This document shows positions 10,986 through 22,733 of a stretch of 44,875 bases of DNA, piece after piece. The position numbers and the translations under genes were made by a program. Each line of letters starts with the position of its first letter. The stretch's first letter is position 1. The notes beneath the pieces are model-generated. The model saw nothing but the letters and a program-made list of their open reading frames with translations. It did no database searches and had not been told where the DNA came from. Source of the stretch: Priapulus caudatus (Eukaryota; Priapulida; Priapulimorpha; Priapulimorphida; Priapulidae); assembly GCF_000485595.1 (NCBI RefSeq), contig NW_014578630.1:16509-61383 (forward strand), read 5' to 3'.

Positions 10986-11916
10986 GGGACACCACAAAAT
11001 CAGGCTTCACGTGACACAAGCGAGCCATTTTTGGTTCCACCTTAAGCACAGCCTTTTTCATTTTTCCGTGATGCGTATTCGCCCTACCTTTCTTGCTATT
11101 AGTATGTAAAATTAAATTGTCATTATGACTACTTGCTGCCGCTTGGGTGCCCAGCTAATTAGATCATGAGCAGGGGATACAAAAACGTATATGCTTCCCT
11201 GCACCCAAAGGCAGAAAAATTGAGTAGTAGTCAGTCGCGAAGGCATGGTAAACCGACCTCGTTCATCGCGTCTGTGATCGCCGATTTTGCATCATTGGAT
11301 GACAAGCAAAATGTTAAGTGTAACATTACCAAAATTGTTTAGCGGTCAGTTTATTCATATGCTAGCGTAACCATTGATAGTGTCGAGTGTTATTGAAGTG
11401 CGCACTGGCAACCCTAGCTGGTCGTGCCTTATATGCGTCAAATAACAAGCACAATAAACTATTCAAAATCCTTGTGGCTATATCCCGCAACTGGTCGGTG
11501 GAATTTTTATGTTCAACGTGTATATGGTGAGTCGAACATCCGACAATGTAATCATCACAGAGGATCATGATGTTCTGATCTTATTTGCAGTATCGTGGCT
11601 TGTGCTTAGCTAACGTGCGGCTTTATTCTTATGCGTGAGGATTAGCAGGCAAGAAATGGCATCCTTTTAAGTACCTAGCATTTATCGCAGCCATGCAGAA
11701 ACAGTCGAGTCAGAGAGACTCGAAGAAAACGCAGAAAGCTATGCATGGCGCTCTGTATCCACAATTGGCGCTGGCGATTGAAGTGAATCAAACATGTCAA
11801 GTCCTCAGCACCATTCATTGTCAATGATCATGTTTGCCCATTGCTGACAACCATCAAGTTACTATTTGTTCTGCACTGTAATTTGCCCATCTGGACTTGT
11901 CAATGTTAAATAAAGG
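10986..11916. other. No gene recognised
   Basis: The first 337 bases are identical to copy 1. No frame survives in both copies beyond that. Nothing else seen. Confidence 0.6.
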
Positions 11917-12035
11917 ATAGATAGATGAGATTTTAGATAGATAGATAGACTTAGATTAGATAGATAGATAGATAGAGAAAGAAGGAGCCTTTAGAGAGAG
12001 AGAGTAGAAGGAGCGAGAGAGAGATGAGATAGAGA

Positions 12036-12094
<59 letters not shown>

Positions 12095-12111
12095 GTGATT
12101 GAGTGAGTGTG
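11917..12111. repeat. GATA and GA microsatellites, copy 2
   Basis: GATA units (to about 11975) followed by AGAGAG to about 12090. The GA run is pure and longer than in copy 1, where it is interrupted. Confidence 0.95.
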
Positions 12112-12821
12112 AGTGAATGTCATTTTGCAAATTAATCTATTTACATGTCAGGTTTTTTTAAACTCAATTTCCATTAGTCATTTACAAAGTTACGTCGATA
12201 TAACCCAGTCTTGAAATAAGAAATAATAATAACAATAATTACTAAAAGTCAGTAATAATTTGTTTGTCAATCAAAAATTTATTTTACCTAATACAATTAT
12301 TCATTACATCTGCATTTGCTATAGTTATGTCAACTAGCTTAGAAACCTGTAGCAGTAAACGGTCAATTCACGGTTCGAATTTAGTCGCAAGCTCGCTAAA
12401 AATCAGCAAACATGAATGTATGGACAGTTTTGTTAGCAGAAATATGCAACATCTTTTAACTGACGCAGGTGCACTTAATTAGAAAAACCTATGATCATTT
12501 GTTATTTTCAAATTTAAAAATGTGTTATACACAGTACGTATACATTAGTAATATCTTTGTTAGATACACATAATCACCCAAGTAGATCAATACACAGAAA
12601 TTACCTATATAAAGCCAATAATATAAGTATGCTAGTAATTAATAGTATAAGTAATTAACTCTGGAAGTATGCGTCGCATAAACAAATCCCTACAGAGTGC
12701 TATAGCAGTATACTGCCCGCCGACAGAACGTTGCATCGTACAAAATCCTCTCCACGTGCAACTCGCATTTCATCCATACAATAAAGTCAATATAAAAGGA
12801 CGTGAGATAGGGGAACCGATA
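12112..12821. other. No gene recognised, AT-rich
   Basis: Counterpart of 2691-3444. No conserved frame or motif. Confidence 0.6.
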
Positions 12822-13016
12822 GGTCTCAAACTGCTCCTCCTCGTCAGCGCTGTCAGTTTCCTCGCCATCATCACCGACAGGGTGGATCGTGTCAAAGAAC
12901 ATGGCGGTGGAACATGCCTGCTTCAAGGAAAGGAGAACAGCATCACTCAAAAGCTGAGATTTTTCCGTTCCAGACACTGAAGTTACATTCTTCTTTCTGG
13001 CACCTTTTAACATGTC
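12822..13016 (-). CDS. Candidate terminal exon, unknown protein, copy 2
   Basis: The acceptor ATTCACAG is followed by a frame open for 65 codons: MLKGARKKNVTSVSGTEKSQ near the start, then LLSDAVLLSLKQ, CSTAMFFDTIHP and a strongly acidic tail ending EEEQFET. Copy 1 has TAA straight after this point. Here the next codons read through (TATCGG in place of TAATG), so one of the two is wrong, or the alleles differ at the stop. The basic start and acidic end suggest a nuclear protein tail. No family recognised. Confidence 0.5.
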
Positions 13017-13200
13017 CTGTGAATCTGCGATGGTATAACTGGCTGTGACTGTAACATAAAATGCACCTATTAAAATAAACTACTACAATATAATCAAGAG
13101 TGAATAATAATAGATTTGTAGATAATAGATAATGTATTTTTAAGCAACGATGTAGTAAGCGATTAGACATACTGTCAAAAAACATAAATCATTTTAATAG

Positions 13201-13384
13201 TGTAATAGTGTAATGGGAATATGTTTTAGTAATATTTACGAAGTAGGTCAGCCAATTGAGAAACAAATGGTATTTATTTTCAGTATTTCTTTGCGAAATG
13301 ATTTATTTCATTCACATGCCCGACTAGTTGACGACTTCGACTTTGAATAGCAGGGCCGCTACGTGGCTGCATGTTTTGCCAAGT
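13201..13384 (-). pseudogene. Candidate exon, unknown, copy 2 (frame-broken)
   Basis: Counterpart of 3847-4047. The residues SRSRQLVGHVNEINH are recognisable, but the frame is broken by at least two missing bases. The possible acceptor TTGACAG is at about 13385-13391. Confidence 0.3.
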
Positions 13385-14100
13385 CTGTCAATAAGAATGC
13401 GTACATGTAGGCACGAATATTGTTGCATAATACATGTCAACATGATAGATAATTGTTGGCATTTGTTTAAATTGAAAACATAATTAGTCATCAAGCTTTA
13501 CAAATATGTATGTAGGTATGCATAAATGTAGTTGGAGTGTCAATAATGGATTTAAATCTTTACGTTTTTTTTTATACATATGTGCAATTGAAACTATTAC
13601 TACTTGGTAGCAAGACTTGTAATTTTTTTTCGAAGTTTAAGTAGTTAGTGATGTGACTAAATCTGCCTGATGATTAATTGAATTTTCTCAGTGTGGTCAC
13701 TATGATTTGTAGGCAACGCATATAAGTTATTAGAAATGATCTAAACTATTACAGAAGTATGCATACCCTGCCAAGCACATGCAGTGGGCACAATACACAA
13801 ACCCAGTTGACTATACACATGTCATGTATACCCAGTGTTGGCGAGGTTTGTCTCGCAATCGATGACATGGCGTAATTTACCCTTTCCTGCGATGAGGTTA
13901 GTTTCTTTTATAGTAAATATGTCCACTGATCTACACTGAACATAGATAGGAATTATGTGTATATGTACTTTTTTTTATGTATGTTGGACCAGTTACATGC
14001 ACACATTTACAATATTTTAGTCAATAATAAATAATGTCACTAAATTATATACCGTAGAACCATAGAATGAGAGATGTACCATAGCACAAAATTGTATTAC
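13385..14100. other. Intron-like or intergenic, no gene recognised
   Basis: AT-rich, no frame. It lies between a clear GTAATA donor (14094-14100, minus strand) and the uncertain exon at 13201-13384. Confidence 0.45.
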
Positions 14101-16668
14101 CTCCTGACACTGCTGACATGCAGTGCTGTATCGACTGTGCCGGAGATGTCGTCGTGTGGTTTCACGTTGCCGATGCCCTGGGCTGCCGTCGAACTGCTGG
14201 TGCCGGAGATGTCGTCGTGTGGTTCCACGTTGCCGATGCCCTGGGCTGCCGTCGAACTGCTGGTGCCGGAGATGTCGTCGTGTGGTTCCACGTTGCCGAT
14301 GCCCTGGGCTGCCGTCGAACTGCTGGTGCCGGGAATGTCATGGTACAGGCTCTCCTGTAGCGCGGTGTTGCATGTAACACGCAGCTCCGGCAAAAAGTTC
14401 ATGACATTGCACTGTTCCTGTGTGTCCACTTCTGTCACTATAAATCCGCCACCCTTTGACAGAATTTCATTCATTGAAAGAACAGATGCTAATACCTGCT
14501 GAAATTCTCTAATGGGCCCTTCAGACAACAGTGAAGCCAAGTTGTTTGTGATTTGAAGAGCTTTCCTGTATTTTTGATGCTGTGATGGAACCTTGTGTGG
14601 TTTCGGATGCACTTGAACGGTGGCAATCTGTGTTTCAGTTTGTTGTCCTTGTTTGAAAACGCACATAAAATGCCTTAGTCCAGCGTCCTGCCGTCTGACA
14701 TAGGCAGGGGTCAGCTGCAGGCATCCCTAAATGCATTCTCACAGCAAACACGTGTTTGCACGGAAGTGCCATCGCCCTGCTGAAGCCACAACTGCATGAA
14801 TTCACCGTAGGATTGAGTAGGCCAGCTGGTGATCTGATGCAGAAAGCTCCACCAGCATCTCGTTCCTCCACAGTCAAACTATGTGCTTTTTCTAGCTGCT
14901 TTTTGACAAATTTAAAAGCATATGGTGTCAGGAGATCCATGAAGACTTCTTTTGGAGAGTTACTCAAACCACGATGACTTGGAACCTGAAGGGAAAAGTA
15001 GATACATGTTTTTTATTCTAATTGCTGATTTAAGCAACCTAGTACAATAGTGATACTAGTTTAATATTGTTGTTTGTTACTGATGTTAGTTTATTGTTAC
15101 AAGGCAGGCCTCGATGCTTATTTTCAGATAGGGTTGTTCTGTCAGGCAACAAGAAGCCATACTTCAAGATTAACTTGCATTCTATGAGCTGTTACGATAA
15201 TCTTTGAGCTGACAATGTGCTTAAGCTTATTTTTGGTTCATCGCATATCACATTACGTTAAATCTATGGAAAATCATAATGAAATTAACCACGATTCCCC
15301 ACAAGTACTCTCACAAGAACATAACTCGCAAACCCTAGGTAAGGAACTATCCATTTATCTATATTATGAATCTTTATTGAATTAACCTTTTGTAACACTT
15401 TCAGTGCTCGGTGGTCTTTTTCCACAGACATGAACTGAAGTGCAGACATCAAATCTGTAAAGAACTGGCTGATTCCACTGTTTTTAGTGATTACAGATCC
15501 ATTTCTGGTTGAGACTTTTCACCTGGTTATTAGTGTTGCTCAGAAGAATGAAAGCTTCAGTCTTCAGACCTTCTACCCACTGGTGACGGATTGCGTGCCA
15601 CTCCTTGTTGAAATAGTCTATCACCTGCAAAAATATACCGAATTTATAAAACGACCAGTAGAAATAATGACAGGCGTTAAAATAACTGCTGTGGTCTATC
15701 CAATATGATCATTGTGTTACGTGAAACATGAAGTGTTATGTAGCAACAACTCATGAAAGTAGTCTACGCTGTTAGCATGAAACTTTCTAAAAGCATTACA
15801 TCATAAGGTTCGCGGCATTTCTAGTAAACTGTATAAACCCAAACATGGTTAAACAATCGCAGAATGTTAATTATAATAATTTTAAAGTACAAACTGTTCT
15901 AACGTGTTATTGGTTGATTAACATCAGGACTAATTTCAGACCACAATGTGAAGTTAGAAGGAAATTGTACACCAATTTGCTTCTTTTAAAATACAGGGGC
16001 CGGTTTCACGAAGCGTAATTAAGTCCTTGATCATGATTAAATCACTAATCATGATTAACCTCCCGTACTTAAATTGAAGTGACTGTTTCACGAAGCGTAA
16101 TTAACTTTAATCATGATTAAGTTAATCACAATATTCTACTCAGGAGCATGATTAAATCCACTAATCATAATTAGTTGCCAGTACTAGTAGTAGTATGTAG
16201 GTAGTACTAGTATAGTAAGTAGGCTGCAGATTTTACAATTAAAAATATTACTTCATTTTTTCCCAAGGAAATTTAAATTATCTAAGATTAGCTGTACTAA
16301 TTTAGTAATTATAATTGCAAATTAATTCCTTTTAATGTACCGTTTTGCAGGTACTTTTGCGTTGTCCGTCAATTTGAATACAGTGTAATTGTGTTTAAGT
16401 TGGCTAATTACGTACTTAAGTCGGCTAATTATGTGATTAGTTAAATATGTACTTAAATCGCTTCGCGAAACAGTCATAATTATGAGAGTGATTTAATCAT
16501 AATTAAAGTTAATCATGCTTCGTGAAACCAGCCCCAGTATATTAACCATGTGGCACCAATTTAAATGCTAACCTGTTTGGGAGCCGAATCCTGAAAAATG
16601 GTATGCAGCACCTGGTATTCTTCTTCACTTTTTGCGTAGGCCAGCTTTGTCAACATTTCACGGCAGGC
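14101..16668 (-). CDS. SWIM zinc-finger protein (ZSWIM3/MULE-like), three visible exons
   Basis: Exon A 16573-16668 is exactly 32 codons, from ACREMLTKLAYAK to DSAPKQ, with CAG acceptor and GTTAGC donor. Exon B 15399-15624 follows in phase (VIDYFNKEWHAIRHQWVEGL) and carries NTNNQVKSLNQK, the family's N-T-T-N-N-R-x-E-S-x-N-x-K region; it has at least one indel further on. Exon C 14101-14985 starts VPSHRGLSNSPKEVF, continues LLTPYAFKFVKKQLE and holds the SWIM finger at 14752-14796 (CSC, then CKH, the CxC...CxH pattern). After it comes a tail with a 21-residue tandem repeat. SWIM fingers bind DNA or partner proteins; this arrangement is known from ZSWIM1/3 proteins and from MULE-type transposases. 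The DDE region that should precede exon A was not found, so the gene is partial, its 5' exons lie unrecognised, or it is a domesticated derivative. A MITE sits in intron 1. Confidence 0.7.
14139..14335. repeat. 63-bp coding minisatellite, three units plus partial
   Basis: Units start at 14139, 14202 and 14265, with a partial diverged unit from 14328. As 63 is divisible by three the SWIM-gene frame stays open and adds a 21-residue repeat (EPHDDISGTSSSTAAQGIGN). Repeats are nearly identical, which implies recent expansion. Copy 1 has a different version. Confidence 0.9.
15996..16535. mobile_element. MITE with GGGGC-GGTTTCACGAAGC ends, copy 2
   Basis: 540 bp with terminal inverted repeat GGGGCCGGTTTCACGAAGCG against GCTTCGTGAAACCAGCCCC; the pairing goes on through TAATTAA-like words. 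It is AT-rich, without ORF, and inside intron 1 of the SWIM gene. The terminal motif is repeated at about 16085 with the same following bases, a doubled left end. No certain target duplication. Confidence 0.8.
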
Positions 16669-17750
16669 CTGAAAAAGACAGTACAGCTTTTCTAAAAACT
16701 GAATCACCAGACACTAATTACTCTTCGCACATCAGCGGAAACTACATTTCATGGTCCTTTCAATGTATGAGTCATAAAAATGGTATGTCAGCGCTGAAAA
16801 ACGTTTTTACTCAGTACGTTAGACGATGTCCCCACAAAATGTCTGATATCTGAATTTTACCACACTGCCCTTCGCCCTCTAATTTCGCACTGGTGATGGG
16901 TTTCTTCCCCTCACTCTATATACTGAATATCAAGAGCATAAATTGAGCTGCTGAGATTTGTGCCACAATTCTGTATTTCCATCTATACTTTAAAGGGATA
17001 GTAGACTCTAGGATTTTACTGCATACAACTGTACTTACTGTATAACAAATAGTTTATACCCACACGTATTTGTTACCAGATACCGAATTTAATTGTTATA
17101 ATTCATTACACATCAACGCTACAAAATTTGAACGGTGCCATGACACCCGCGACCGTGCTGCTCTTCTGTCAGCGCTGTACCTCAGGACGCGTCACGCAGG
17201 GGAGTCTAGCTCGTATAGTCCAGTTGTAGGGACGTAGTTTGTATGTTATAATTTAGAGTATGAATAACCAAGAAGACATATAGGATTTGTGTTCAATTAA
17301 AGAAATATATTGTTTACAAACATAACAGTCGCCATCTCGTCGTCCCGTCTTCCCTGTTCCAACCGTCCAGTTCCATACGTCCTTTCAGATGCGCTCCAGA
17401 GTCTTATATGTCACTCTCTCATCCAATCACTGTCCAGCTCCACTCTACCCTAGCCAATCACACACACCAACACTGTGCTATTCGAATGATTGCGCGTGAA
17501 AGCCACATCTGACCCGCAGATGTGTAACGCGTCTACTAGTCCCAACTTAGCTATTTCTCATCCGAATGCTAAACGCCGAACCCTTCTCCTATGTATAACC
17601 AATACTATCTGCAATTACTAATTCAATGGGACATGTGTAAAACAGATGTTACATTTATCTCCCCCTTCATCAAAACGATGATCCCATCATCGATTCAGCG
17701 CCCCGCTGATCTAAATTCCCTCTTTAACTAACCCCAAAGCCCCCATATCT
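16669..17750. other. No gene firmly recognised
   Basis: Upstream of the visible SWIM exons. Near 17330 the minus strand has GAGATGGCGACTGTTATG followed by GTAAAC, which could be a first exon, but nothing confirms it. The rest shows no conserved frame. Confidence 0.4.
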
Positions 17751-17751
17751 A

Positions 17752-17823
<72 letters not shown>
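17751..17823. repeat. CA microsatellite, copy 2
   Basis: Nearly pure CA run with one CG interruption. Longer than its counterpart in copy 1. Confidence 0.95.
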
Positions 17824-17825
<2 letters not shown>

Positions 17826-18219
17826 GTTCCTGACGAAATAGAGCCCAATATCAAATAAAATTCCGTCCTTCGTCCATCATACCGTCTACAATAACTCCTT
17901 CATTGAACACATCCCCCCTCCCCACGTAATAACTGTTTACAAGTTTTACACAACCTATTACCTATGGTACCAAAGCCAGTACCATGGTATCCCAATGCTA
18001 TGGCTTAACACTGCCGCCAACAAAATCTCACTGACCACACTGATATAAAACCATACTTGACACGAATTGCCAAGTGAAACCATCTGTGCAATAATACAAT
18101 TCCTTAAAACCCTGAAACGAAAACCTGAAAAAAGAAAAACAATACACAAACTACACCAACCCCAATGCAACACAACAACTCAATAAATACCAACAACGCT
18201 TAACCTGAAATACAAACCC
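17824..18219. other. No gene recognised
   Basis: AT-rich sequence of copy 2. No frame kept between copies. Confidence 0.6.
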
Positions 18220-18370
18220 AACAACAACTCAATAATATACCATAATACATAATACACAATACATAATGCATACCTGAAATACAAAACAACACAACTCAAT
18301 AATATACCATAATACACAATACATAATGCATACCTAAAATACAAAACAACAACACATACAATAACACAAT
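18220..18370. repeat. Imperfect tandem repeat, about 60-bp units
   Basis: Two good units and partial flanking ones, with words CTCAATAATATACCATAAT and ACATAATGCATACCT. A diverged version lies at about 9090-9300 in copy 1. Confidence 0.75.
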
Positions 18371-19414
18371 GAAATACAATATAATAGTCTTGATCCCTCG
18401 ACGATGTTACGATGTTACTATGTCCTCCCTGGTCTTGATGTTGATCCTCTGCGCTGTTTCTTCTGATTTTGATGCAATAATTGATTGCAGGACGCAATTG
18501 TCAAAATGTGCTGTGGAATTTTAATTTCTTCAATAATGTCCAATGGTTTATGCCAAAAATTCACCAGCACTGATAATCTGCTAACACATTAGTGTTTGTG
18601 TTAACAAATATTGTTCTCACAAATTTGAAGGTCGTCGCCTTTGCTGAATTTGCCTGTTGAATTCTCGCTGAAGTACTGCGTTGCTGAAGGGATGAATTGT
18701 GAGTGGTGAAGTGAAAGTAGTTTTTCTTCTCCTTGCCAAAATGTTGTACCGACTGCTGTCTCGATCGATGTCCTGCCGAAATATTTGTCAATTTCTGTGC
18801 CAACTCTGCGCAGCGGAAGAATCGTCTGATGCGTTCTCCTCTCTTCATGTCTCCGCATCTGCAACAATTATCGAAACCACCGAACAGTAGCTCTCTCCTA
18901 ACCGATATCACTATGACCATGCCTTTAATATATGTGTGCGCACACATATATCAAAATCGCAATCCTATGTAATACCCACATTTCAAAATCCTTATCAAGC
19001 CAGCCCAATTTACTGAAACACCCATCATTTATAATCATAACATTTATCATAATAACCCACAAATATTCACTTACATTATACCTAACATTGTATTTCAATA
19101 GCCTGGTTCCCAATACTAAAACCAGCAAAATGTAATCACGATATGATTACTAATCAATAATACTAATAAATAGCAAACTGCACTTCTGTATATACACTAT
19201 TTACACCTGGTACCATCTCTCTCACACACTCAACCATAACACCTGCATGCACCTCAAACCACTTGTCCACACCTACTGTACACTCTGTAAATGCTATCCT
19301 TCCCAACTACACTCACACTGAAACTTGTGTCGCCATTCTAACCTTGTGTTCTACTGTTTACCTGTAACTAGAAAATTATTTGTGACAATTCACTGAATGT
19401 CAGTACACTACTGC
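18371..19414. other. No gene recognised
   Basis: A minus-strand frame near 18561-18947 shares DNA with the frame at 9528-9788 but is read differently in the two copies. I see no feature that marks it as coding. Confidence 0.5.
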
Positions 19415-19745
19415 AGCTGCGCTAGAGGAATTAGATCCTCTTCCTCCCACTCATCAGCTTCTGCTGCCTACATGTGTGTGGAGCATGTGGTTTGTAGGAG
19501 TTTTCGGGAAATATATAGAGAGAGATGTAAGGAAGGGAGGATTCTGGTTCTGGTCGCGAGAGTACACGCACGCGCGACCGCGCGTGTGCGCGGGTCTTTG
19601 TCTGTGTGTAAGGAGATGTGATGTGTGTAAGATATTAAAGGTTGTACAGTTTACCACACAAGTTTGGATCTACTTCATCATTTCTACATGAACGCTCATT
19701 CCAACGATACATTTGCAAGTAACGTACGTGGTGCGTTACAAGTGC
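19415..19745. other. Unique spacer, no gene
   Basis: Right of the duplication. It contains a GC-rich palindromic stretch (CGCACGCGCGACCGCGCGTG near 19567) and simple GAGAGA and GGGAGG words. Nothing else seen. Confidence 0.6.
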
Positions 19746-21076
19746 ACTCTACCGGGAAATCGAGTGAAACAAGCGGGATTCTTTACTAATGTGTTGGTAT
19801 TGGTCCATATAAACCCCCCCAAAAAATTAAAAAATTTCGTTGGTCGAAAACTGTTTTACGGGCCACGCCCTTTTTCCGATTTTCGCAATTATTTGAAAAT
19901 TGTCTAAATCTAACCTGAACACTTTATAGTCATGTTATACATGTTAATAGGGTTATTGTGGGGCGAGAAGTCGATTCCACCAGTCAGTTTATTCATAAAT
20001 TAAACGGTTAGGGCTTAATTGACCAATTAAGCTCAATTAAGCTCAGTGGCGTACCAAAATTTTGGTGTTTCTGACATATGGCATGTTAGGTATGCTTTCT
20101 GGGTTTTTTGGATGCCCGATCAAATTCTGGTGTTATTTAAACACTCAGAAGTATGATTCATCCCTAAAAAGTGTTATAGATCGATCATTAATAATCATAC
20201 GCGTTACTGTTTAAATTTACACAAGTATTGATTATGAAGCTTTATGAACTCGACAACCCGAAGATACTCGATAAAGAATCATACACATAGGATTTGATTG
20301 AATACAAACAATAGAATATAATTTGTCCTTTAACAGAACTATTGTATCACAATCGTCCAGGAAGAGTAACAAGTCTAATGCACTGTACACAAAATTAACT
20401 TACAGCATGTCCCCAAATCAACCAAAGCTATCAAAATAGTCCTATATATCATAACTTATAGTACAATAATTAGTACAATATTATAACTTACAACAAGTTT
20501 AGTCAATAAATTGGAAAAGTCAATCTTCTGAGACATCTTTTCGGCGTCCCCTACCGATCCTTGATCTTCATCATCATCTCCGGTTTCCTGGTTACCGGTT
20601 ACACTTACAGTCTGGTTCTCACAGTTGTCACAGCACAGAATCAGTACACTGGAGGTCAAGCTGCTTGCAGCCACATCGCTTTGAAAGCAGTTAGTTTTAC
20701 ACCACGGCTAATGGATCTGAGCAAATTGGGAGGTGCCACTGCCTTGTCTGTGTAGAGGGGTTCATACTTGCCATCGCAGTTCAGAACCCATCCATATTCT
20801 GAAGGGTCAAGAGTGTTGAATAGCCTCTCTTGTACCCGATGGTACACTCTGATACAGTGGTACTTCGCAGCTGAGGAGGTGGGAGGGAGCCGTCTGTGGT
20901 CAACTTTTCTCTGTACAGCTCCTTTCTTCCTGTGCAGAGCATTTAGGAAGAGCTTGTGGCGCAACTTGTCTAGTGACAGCAAGGGAGGATCTGTTGACTT
21001 GGTGTACATCTGGATAATTATCTCACTCCCTGCTTTAACAATCCGGTCTGTTGACTCCTGCCTAGAGTAGAATTTG
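19746..21076 (+). repeat. Left inverted arm of palindromic element
   Basis: The outer 900 bp are non-coding (C-run at 19811-19818, then the sequence around GGCCACGCCCTTTTTCCG). The inner 400 bp code the C-terminal part of the XPG-like protein on the minus strand. Pairs with 22211-23529. Confidence 0.9.
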
Positions 21077-22236
21077 GCTGTGCTCGCTGTCATTATCTCC
21101 AGGATCTTTAACTTGAACAACAGCGTCTTACCAAAGCAAAGAAACCTGATATCGTGTCACACCCCGACATTGCATGGTTGAAAAGCAGCGTATTGAGTGT
21201 AGGCTCGGGGAGGGCTTGGGCAAGAGATCCGATATCCAGCACGGTGTTCCCCGATTGTTTCAGATATACGCAGTGCTTAGGTGAGCGCATGTGGTGGAGC
21301 ATCATAACTAAGATGTCAGTGTCCTCAGCGACCATACACACACATGGCTTATCTCAGAGAGCTCCCTTGCTTTTCGTACAAAATATGAGTCTGCATCAGC
21401 TACACACTAGCTAATGTGGTAGAGCTCCACTTCTAGCCCCTCCATCAACAAGCCAATGAACTTGTGTTTGTTTTTGGGATTCGAGAGCAGCAGCTCCCGC
21501 TTACAGTCCACAACATTGTCAACCGCTATGTGTATTTCTAGAGATGTTACCGGGCATCTTGTTGTGTGTACCATCTCTTTAGTACTGCGGTGCAGGTATC
21601 CATCAAAGATGATGTAAGTGTCTTCGGGATGGGGAAATTGCTTCTTAACATAGGTGATATAGCACTGCACAACTTCTCCGTAAGTTGTCCCTTTCTCCCA
21701 CGGCACAGTGTAGAAGAGGAGACCCCCATCTACTACTATCTTCACCTTCTCTGGCATCCCACAACGCACCGTTGTCTGCTTTATAATGCTGCCCAGGTCA
21801 GCTTTGGCGACAGTTCTTAGGGTACCGTTATCGTTGCAGATCGAGGGAGGAAATGGGCAAGATCAAATCCGAATGCCTCCTCTACCTCTTCATCAGTACA
21901 GATTGACACCAATTATTGAAAGATCAGCTCCGAGTCAATCGTAGAACTGACAGTCTTGACCGATGTTGTGATGGGCATTTGCACCACTCGGTCCGTCTTT
22001 TTCAGGGTAAGAGTTAATGGGCTCTGCCCTTCCATAGAAACCAGTACTTTCTTGCCTATTTCCACTGCTTTGTGAGCCGATACATAAGTCGGTGCAATCA
22101 AGCCGGATGCAATGTTCTTCAAATTAGTGTTCATGACCTTCATTGACTCAACATCGAGGAGGAACCTGCTTCCACGGAACTCCTCTAGCTTCTTCATATC
22201 CAGGGTGTTACGAATTCTACTGTAGGCAGGAGTCAA
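20656..22236 (-). pseudogene. XPG/FEN1-like nuclease of the DNA element, N-truncated and broken
   Basis: Read on the minus strand in order: an N-terminal stretch with RIRNTLDMKKLEEFRGSRFL (22236-21913), then VVDGGLLFY and YIIFDGYLHRSTKE (21769-21407), ADADSYFVRKARELSE (about 21400), AEDTDILVMMLHH (21329-), SGCDT (21167-21153) and the C-terminal RHKLFLNAL and KYEPLYTDKAVAPP blocks (21070-20700). EAD/EDTD followed by SGCDT and a GKG-like turn parallels the XPG-I box and helix-hairpin of FEN1 (TEDMD, GCDY). At least three frameshifts or stops, and GKG is replaced (ALVRRC). The CXC tail is destroyed in this arm. About the first half of the protein, seen in the relative at 35345-38346, is absent. 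Confidence 0.65.
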
Positions 22237-22733
22237 CAGACCGGATTGTTAAAGCAGGGAGTGAGATCATTATCCAGATGTACACCAAGTCAACAGATCC
22301 TCCCTTGCTGTCACTAGACAAGTTGCGCCACAAGCTCTTCCTAAATGCTCTGCACAAGAAGAAAAGGGCTGTACTGAGAAAAGTTAACCACAGACGGCTC
22401 GCTCCCACCTCCTCAGTTGCGAAGTACCACTGTCTCAGAGTGTACCATCAGGTACAAGAGTGGCTATTTAAGACTCTTGACCCCTCAGAATATGAGTGGG
22501 TTCTGAACTCCGATGGCAAGTATGAACCCCTCTACACAGACAAGGCAGTGGCACCTCCCAATTTGCTCAGATTCATTAGCTGTAAGTGTAAAACTAACTG
22601 CTCTTCAAAGCGATGTGGCTGCAAGTAGCTTGACCTCCAGTGTACTGATTTCTGTGGCTGTGACAACTGTGAGAACCAGACTGTAAGTGTAACCGGTAAC
22701 CAGGAAACCGGAGATGATGATGAAGATCAATGA
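22211..22733 (+). pseudogene. Inverted second copy of the XPG-like gene's 3' end with CXC motif
   Basis: The plus-strand frame from 22230 to 22628 repeats the C-terminal half found at 21070-20660 (RHKLFLNALHKKKRAV, KYEPLYTDKAVAPP). It keeps the CXC motif that the other arm lost: CKCKTNC and KRCGCK, then an in-frame TAG, then LDLQCTDFCGCDNCEN, fitting CxCx(n)CxC...CxxxCxCxxC of TSO1/tesmin-type domains. An acidic tail (DDDEDQ) ends at TGA 22731-22733. It has no start of its own. Confidence 0.7.

Larger units (their letters stand above)
10381..19414 (+). repeat. Direct duplicate, copy 2 (9.0 kb)
   Basis: Collinear repeat of 543-10370. It is about 0.8 kb shorter: 341 bp are missing near 10460, and the rest of the deficit is hundreds of small indels, where copy 1 usually has the extra base. 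One stretch (10850-11322) matches 1385-1857 without a difference that I could find. Coding frames of the SWIM gene are better preserved here. Confidence 0.93.

Noticed and set aside
14118-14380. Cysteine- and proline-rich repeat ORFs on both strands at the 63-bp array
   Set aside because: They are frame shadows of the coding minisatellite in the SWIM gene tail.
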